A stretch of 64,000 nt of DNA from Pseudomonadota bacterium (GTDB taxonomy: Bacteria; Pseudomonadota; Alphaproteobacteria; Sphingomonadales; Sphingomonadaceae): positions 372,001 through 436,000 of the forward strand of contig JAFAFE010000006.1 in NCBI GenBank assembly GCA_023423655.1, given 5' to 3'. The position numbers were made by a program, and so were the translations under genes. The notes below the pieces were generated by a model, which was given only the letters and a program-made list of their open reading frames with translations, had not been told where the DNA came from and searched no databases. This document shows positions 60,071 to 64,000 of this stretch, piece after piece (the stretch's first letter is position 1; every line of letters begins with the position of its first letter).

Positions 60071-60953
60071 GGAATCGCCTCCTCTACCCGGCCTGTATAT
60101 CGTGCCGACGCCAATCGGCAACCTTGGTGACATAACAAAGCGGTCAGCCGAGTTGCTCGCTGCTGCCGATGTGATTGCGGTGGAGGATAGCCGCGTCACC
60201 GCAAAATTGCTCCACCATCTCGGCCTTAAAAAGCCGATGGTGCCTTATCATGACCATAGTAAGGAATCCGATCGCGAACGGCTGATCGCGCGCATGGCGG
60301 ATGAAATTGTGGTGTTGGTGTCGGATGCGGGAACGCCGCTTATTTCCGATCCCGGCTATAAGCTGGTGCGCGATGCGCGGGCAGCGGGGCGCTATGTGAC
60401 CGCCCTCCCCGGCCCTTGTGCTGCAACGACGGCGCTTAGCATGGCGGGGCTGCCGACCGACCGTTTCCTGTTTGCAGGCTTTCTTCCGCCGAAGGAAAAA
60501 GCCAAAGCCGAGGCGATTTCCGAACTGGGCGCGGTGCGCGCTAGCCTTGTTTTTTACGAAAGCGGGCCGCGATTGGGGGCGACATTGGCGCTGCTCGCAA
60601 AATTGCTCGGAACGCGCGAAGCGGCGGTTGCACGCGAGATCAGCAAAAAATTTGAAGAATGTGTGACCGGCACGCTTGCGGACCTTGCCGAACGCTATGA
60701 GACTCAAGAACCCAAGGGCGAGATTGTGCTGATGGTCGGGCCTCCACAAGTGGAGGATACGCCACCCGATGCGGACAGCCTCGACGATGCGTTGCGCGCA
60801 GCCCTTGCCAGCCTTCCGCCCGCAAAAGCCGCCAAGGAGGTTGCCAAAAAGCTCAAGCTTGACCGGCACGATGTCTATGCGCGCGCCATGGCGCTGAAGG
60901 ATGCCAGTTTAGGGGATAAGGGCCAAGGAGACAGGGAAAACACCCCCTCGTGA
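60069..60953 (+). CDS. rsmI: 16S rRNA 2'-O-methyltransferase RsmI
   Basis: 294 residues. Family motifs are PGLYIVPTPIGNLGDITKRS, VIAVEDSRVTAKLLHHLG, VVLVSDAGTPLISDPGYKLV and ALPGPCAATTALSMAGLP. RsmI methylates C1402 of 16S rRNA. The ATG at 60069 gives the normal N-terminus but has no ribosome site, and it overlaps the opposite gene's start. The C-terminal extension beyond the methylase core (DTPPDADSLDDALRAAL..) is also common in the family. Confidence 0.95.
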   Translation: MESPPLPGLYIVPTPIGNLGDITKRSAELLAAADVIAVEDSRVTAKLLHHLGLKKPMVPYHDHSKESDRERLIARMADEIVVLVSDAGTPLISDPGYKLVRDARAAGRYVTALPGPCAATTALSMAGLPTDRFLFAGFLPPKEKAKAEAISELGAVRASLVFYESGPRLGATLALLAKLLGTREAAVAREISKKFEECVTGTLADLAERYETQEPKGEIVLMVGPPQVEDTPPDADSLDDALRAALASLPPAKAAKEVAKKLKLDRHDVYARAMALKDASLGDKGQGDRENTPS

Positions 60954-61312
60954 ACCGGCGCTCCACCAACCGCCAAAGGGCCGAAAGCGAAGGGCGCGGC
61001 GCGGAACGCTGGGCCGCTTGGTGGCTGCGCTTCCACGGCTGGCGCATTATCGGACAGAGAGTGCGGGTCGCGGCTGGCGAGGTCGATATTATCGCGAAAC
61101 GCCGTGGCATCATCGCCTTTGTCGAAGTGAAGCGTCGCAAAAGTGCCGCCGACCTTGACCATGCAATTGACAGCTATCGCCTGCGCCGCGTTGTTGCCGC
61201 CGCCAATATGCTGGCCCCGAATTATGCGCGCAACGGTGAAGATATTCGCGTCGACGTTATCCTGCTTGCGCCGCGCCGCTTGCCGCGCCATCTGGTCAAT
61301 GTCACAATTTGA
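60950..61312 (+). CDS. UPF0102 / YraN family protein
   Basis: 120 residues from a GTG that overlaps the rsmI stop (GTGA). The family is a PD-(D/E)XK-like fold: EGRGAERWAAWWLRFHGWRI, AGEVDIIAKRRGIIAFVEVK with the E..ExK nuclease-like motif, and RLRRVVAAANMLAP. YraN proteins are found widely next to rsmI; function unproven, possibly a nuclease or Holliday-junction-like activity. Confidence 0.92.
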   Translation: MNRRSTNRQRAESEGRGAERWAAWWLRFHGWRIIGQRVRVAAGEVDIIAKRRGIIAFVEVKRRKSAADLDHAIDSYRLRRVVAAANMLAPNYARNGEDIRVDVILLAPRRLPRHLVNVTI

Positions 61313-61326
61313 AGAAAGCCCACCCC

Positions 61327-62280
61327 ATGCCCCTTCGCGTCGCCTTCCAGATGGACCCGCTCGCAACGCTCAATATCAAAGGCGATTCCTCCTTCGCGCT
61401 GATGCTCGAAGCCCAGGCGCGCGGAATCGCGTTGTGGCATTATGATGTGAAGGCGCTGACCTGGCGCGACAACCGCCTGCTCGCGCTCGCCCATCCGGTC
61501 GAGATGGTGCAGCGGGTCGAAGGCGATCATTATCGCGTTGGGCCTGCGCAAACCATCGACCTTGGCCGCGATGTGGATGTGGTGTGGATGCGGCAGGATC
61601 CGCCCTTTGACCTTAGCTATATCACCGCGACCCATTTGCTTGAGCGCATCCAAAACGAAACTTTGGTGGTCAATGATCCCGCATCCGTGCGCGATGCGCC
61701 GGAAAAATTATTCGTGCTCGATTATGCGCGCTTCATGCCGCCGACGATGATTACGCGCAGTTTTGAAGAGGCGAAAAGCTTTCTGCATGAACATGGCAGC
61801 ATCGTCGTGAAACCGCTCCACGGCAATGGCGGCAAGGCGATTTTCAAGGTTGAAGAGCAAGGCGGCAACCTGTCCGCACTCATGGAAATGTTCAACCTGA
61901 TGTGGGTCGAGCCGCATATGTTGCAGGCGTTTTTGCCGGATGTATCCAAAGGCGACAAGCGCATCGTGCTTGTCGACGGCGAAGTCGCGGGCGCAATTAA
62001 CCGCCTCCCCGGGGCCGGTGAAATCCGTTCCAATCTCGCGGTCGGCGGCTCTGCCGAAAAGGCCGACCTCACCGAACGCGAGCGCGAAATTTGCGCGGCG
62101 ATGGGGCCGGAGCTTAAAAAGCGCGGGCTGGTGTTTGTCGGCATTGATGTGATCGGCGGGCAATGGCTCACCGAAATCAATGTGACCTCACCGACAGGCA
62201 TCGTCGCGATCAGCGATTTTGACGGCACCAATATTGCCGGGATGATCTGGGACGCGGTAGAAAAACGGATTGCGGCCTAA
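61327..62280 (+). CDS. gshB: Glutathione synthase
   Basis: 317 residues. RVAFQMDPLATLNIKGDSSF is the classic N-terminal substrate/nucleotide start, and the ATP-grasp regions appear as SIVVKPLHGNGGKAIFKVEE, EIRSNLAVGGSAEKADLTER and LVFVGIDVIGGQWLTEINVT. It adds glycine to gamma-glutamylcysteine. The ATG at 61327 lies 14 bp after the yraN stop; a TTG just upstream would also be in frame. Confidence 0.97.
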   Translation: MPLRVAFQMDPLATLNIKGDSSFALMLEAQARGIALWHYDVKALTWRDNRLLALAHPVEMVQRVEGDHYRVGPAQTIDLGRDVDVVWMRQDPPFDLSYITATHLLERIQNETLVVNDPASVRDAPEKLFVLDYARFMPPTMITRSFEEAKSFLHEHGSIVVKPLHGNGGKAIFKVEEQGGNLSALMEMFNLMWVEPHMLQAFLPDVSKGDKRIVLVDGEVAGAINRLPGAGEIRSNLAVGGSAEKADLTEREREICAAMGPELKKRGLVFVGIDVIGGQWLTEINVTSPTGIVAISDFDGTNIAGMIWDAVEKRIAA

Positions 62281-62606
62281 ATAAATTTGGGCGCAAGGAA
62301 GATCGCGAGTGCGGCCACTAGCCAGAAAGCAAGTCCGCCTAAAATAGCGACCCGATAGTCCAGCCTGTCGATGAGAAAATAGCAACCGACAAGGAAGATC
62401 ACATAAGCGGGGATAGTCTTGAGACCAGCCATGCAGGCGGTTTTAAAGCCCCCCGCATCACCCTTTGCGCCGACCGCAAGCAGCGCGATAATCGCGAAGG
62501 TCGGCGCGAGCGGGAGGATGCCCGGCAACACATTGCCGCGCTTTGACAGCCACACAATGAGCGCCGTCACAAGCCCGCCGAGCACGCCTTTCCACACTAT
62601 ATCCAT
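62277..62606 (-). CDS. GlpM-family membrane protein
   Basis: 109 residues with four hydrophobic helices. WKGVLGGLVTALIVWLSK, RGNVLPGILPLAPTFAIIAL, TACMAGLKTIPAYVIFLVGC and AILGGLAFWLVAALAIFL resemble GlpM, a small membrane protein affecting alginate in Pseudomonas; its role elsewhere is unknown. It overlaps the gshB 3' end by 4 bp and is separated from xerC by 23 bp, so both minus-strand genes may be cotranscribed. Confidence 0.75.
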   Translation of the reverse strand: MDIVWKGVLGGLVTALIVWLSKRGNVLPGILPLAPTFAIIALLAVGAKGDAGGFKTACMAGLKTIPAYVIFLVGCYFLIDRLDYRVAILGGLAFWLVAALAIFLAPKFI

Positions 62607-62629
62607 AAGTGAATATCCATGATGGTCCC

Positions 62630-63526
62630 TTAACTTTCCGCACGCGGGTGGGCGTTGCGATAGACGTCGAGCAAATGGGCGGCATCAACCGCTGTATAGA
62701 TTTGCGTCGAGGCTAGGCTCGCATGGCCGAGCAGTTCCTGCAAACTGCGTAAATCCGCGCCGCCTGCAAGCAGGTGCGTTGCAAAACTGTGACGCAGCGC
62801 GTGGGGCGTGGTGCGCTCGGAGAGGCCCAGCCGACCACGCGCGCCTTGGACAGCGCGCCGCACCAAGGCAGGCGATAGCGCCCCGCCACGACGCCCCCGG
62901 AACAGCGGCGCGCCCTTGTCCGGCGGATAGGGCGAGAGCGCAACATAGGTGTCAATCGCTTCGCGCACCTGCGGCAAAAGCGGGACAATCCGCGTTTTGT
63001 CGCGCTTGCCCGTGACCCGCAGCGTTTCGCCCAAGGGCAGCACATCGCCGCTAAGGCTCATCGCCTCACCGATGCGTAATCCTGCGCCATAGAGCAGCAT
63101 GAGGACCGCCCAATCGCGCGCGCCTTCCCACGCTTCGCGGCGGTTTTCCGCCACATCTTCGGCAAGCGCGACCACTTCGTCGGGCGACACAGGGCGCGGC
63201 ACGCCTTTGGTGACGCGCGGGCCTTTGACCAGCGGAACGGTCGCTTCCTTGCCGCCGACAAAGCGCAGAAAGGCGCGGATCGCCGACAATTCGCGCGCCG
63301 CCGACGCATTGCCCAGCCCCTCCCCGCGCCGTCGCGCAAGGAAAGCGCGCAAGGTCGCAGGGGTCAGCGCGCGCAACGCGTCTGCATCGACCGCCTGTCC
63401 TTCATAATCTGCGAGAAAGGCGCAGAAACGCTCGGCAGTCGTCACATAGGCGCGCACCGTATGGGCCGAGCGGCGCTGTTCGACTTCAAGGCTTTTTCGC
63501 CAGTTTTGGACCAGAAAATGCTGCAT
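62630..63526 (-). CDS. xerC: Tyrosine recombinase XerC
   Basis: 298 residues. The N-terminal core-binding domain (FLVQNWRKSLEVEQRRSAHT) is followed by the catalytic Arg in LLYGAGLRIGEAMSLSG, Lys in VTGKRDKTRIVPLLP, HALRHSFATHLLAGGADL and GHASLASTQIYTAVDAAH with the Tyr nucleophile. Together with XerD (47.6 kb) it acts on the dif site for chromosome-dimer resolution. No dif-like site was recognised here. Confidence 0.95.
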   Translation of the reverse strand: MQHFLVQNWRKSLEVEQRRSAHTVRAYVTTAERFCAFLADYEGQAVDADALRALTPATLRAFLARRRGEGLGNASAARELSAIRAFLRFVGGKEATVPLVKGPRVTKGVPRPVSPDEVVALAEDVAENRREAWEGARDWAVLMLLYGAGLRIGEAMSLSGDVLPLGETLRVTGKRDKTRIVPLLPQVREAIDTYVALSPYPPDKGAPLFRGRRGGALSPALVRRAVQGARGRLGLSERTTPHALRHSFATHLLAGGADLRSLQELLGHASLASTQIYTAVDAAHLLDVYRNAHPRAES

Positions 63527-63541
63527 TTTCGAAAGGCAAAT

Positions 63542-64000
63542 CTACGCCGCTCCCCCGTCCGAAACAAGGGTGTCGGAAAGGAGAGAGGAGGCGACGATTT
63601 GGGGGAGGATCGCGTCGAGCAATAACATCCCTGCTTCGGTCACGCGAATATGGCTGTTTTGTGCGGAAATTAAGCCGATTTTTTGCAATTTGCGCACCGC
63701 TTCTCCGTCGGTGAGTCGCGCTTCGTTTACGCCTGTAATCGCAGCGATGCGGGATAAATTTACCCCTTCTTTCAATCGCATACCCATGAGCAAGGCTTCT
63801 GCTGCGCGCGTCTCCGGCGACAGATACGATACCAATTTAATACCATTGCCATTACGCGCCATAGCGGACAGATAATTTTCAGGCTTTTTGTGCCGCTCGG
63901 TCGCCTCGCCCAAGCGCCGCCCGTGCGCGCCGGGGCCGACCCCGACATAATCGCCATAGCGCCAGTAAGTGAGATTGTGGCGGCTCTCCTCGCCCAGCCG
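63542..64000 (-). CDS. hemW: Haem chaperone HemW (radical SAM), C-terminal part
   Basis: The frame is open to the right edge, so the N-terminal radical-SAM Cys motif lies beyond the window. The visible part starts YWRYGDYVGVGPGAHGRRLG, a hallmark of HemW, and continues through KKPENYLSAM, AAEALLMGMRLKEGVNLSRI and the C-terminal winged-helix-like HemN_C domain (IGLISAQNSHIRVTEAGMLL). HemW delivers haem to respiratory enzymes and is related to HemN. It ends 16 bp from xerC. Confidence 0.93.
   Translation of the reverse strand, partial: RLGEESRHNLTYWRYGDYVGVGPGAHGRRLGEATERHKKPENYLSAMARNGNGIKLVSYLSPETRAAEALLMGMRLKEGVNLSRIAAITGVNEARLTDGEAVRKLQKIGLISAQNSHIRVTEAGMLLLDAILPQIVASSLLSDTLVSDGGAA

Noticed and set aside
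47604..63526. xerD and xerC as signs of an integrated element
   Set aside because: Both are in typical chromosomal contexts (before accA; near hemW), with full XerC/XerD features and no adjacent attachment repeats.

Overview
The window is an ordinary, gene-dense alphaproteobacterial chromosome segment, most likely from the Sphingomonadales (Sphingopyxis/Sphingorhabdus-like). Pointers are the ATP12-type F1 assembly chaperone, DUF3297, DUF1178 and DUF4197 proteins, a large TonB-dependent receptor, a coniferyl-aldehyde-type dehydrogenase, small Flp pilins, an EcfG-like GGAAC promoter, and palindromic repeats with CTTCGA cores. GC is visibly high except at about 4.8-5.8 kb and 29.1-29.3 kb. No rRNA, CRISPR array, prophage, insertion sequence or origin was seen. 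Three tRNA genes (Gln-CTG, Leu-CAA, Arg-CCT) are present, all on the minus strand.

Layout. 0-4 kb: a cut-off GGDEF/EAL protein, an orphan ParA-like ATPase, a secreted CHAP protein and DUF3297. 4.2-5.8 kb: a small accessory patch with inverted repeat copies, a broken DUF4424-like gene and a lower-GC DUF3883 (PD-(D/E)XK-like) gene. 5.8-11 kb: typA, an M15-like lipoprotein, and a TelA/XpaC/truncated-globin operon. 11-17 kb: tRNA-Gln, an FprA-type reductase, PilZ, then a tightly overlapping run crcB, RluA-family pseudouridine synthase, PaiB-like, HAD phosphatase, small membrane protein, ATP12. 17-28.8 kb: acyl-CoA metabolism (acyl-CoA ligase with enoyl-CoA hydratase; MaoC with CitE-like lyase; nitroreductase with CaiB transferase) interleaved with a zinc peptidase, a BaiN-type flavoprotein, a dicarboxylate symporter and a ferredoxin reductase. 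Several large palindromic repeats sit between these genes.

28.8-35.3 kb is the least conventional region. It has two small stress-type genes, then a four-gene minus-strand operon of unfamiliar envelope proteins, divergent from a 907-residue protein that fuses an OmpR-type winged helix, an intact Ser/Thr kinase, a transmembrane segment and a TPR-like tail. Three 11-bp-phased TRAAG repeats lie between them. I regard this as the best candidate for an undescribed signalling module.

35-64 kb is mostly housekeeping: aldehyde dehydrogenase, O-methyltransferase with folE, a TonB receptor, DUF1178/grxC/comF, a methyltransferase and mutT, two orphan Flp pilins, an M48 protease, an operon running from a 47-residue membrane protein through a 659-residue secreted protein to xerD and accA, then aroK-aroB, DUF423/CPA2 antiporter/NifU-like, cvpA, radA, DUF4197, transaldolase, an LpoA-like lipoprotein divergent from rsmI-yraN-gshB, a GlpM-like protein, xerC, and the 3' part of hemW at the right edge.
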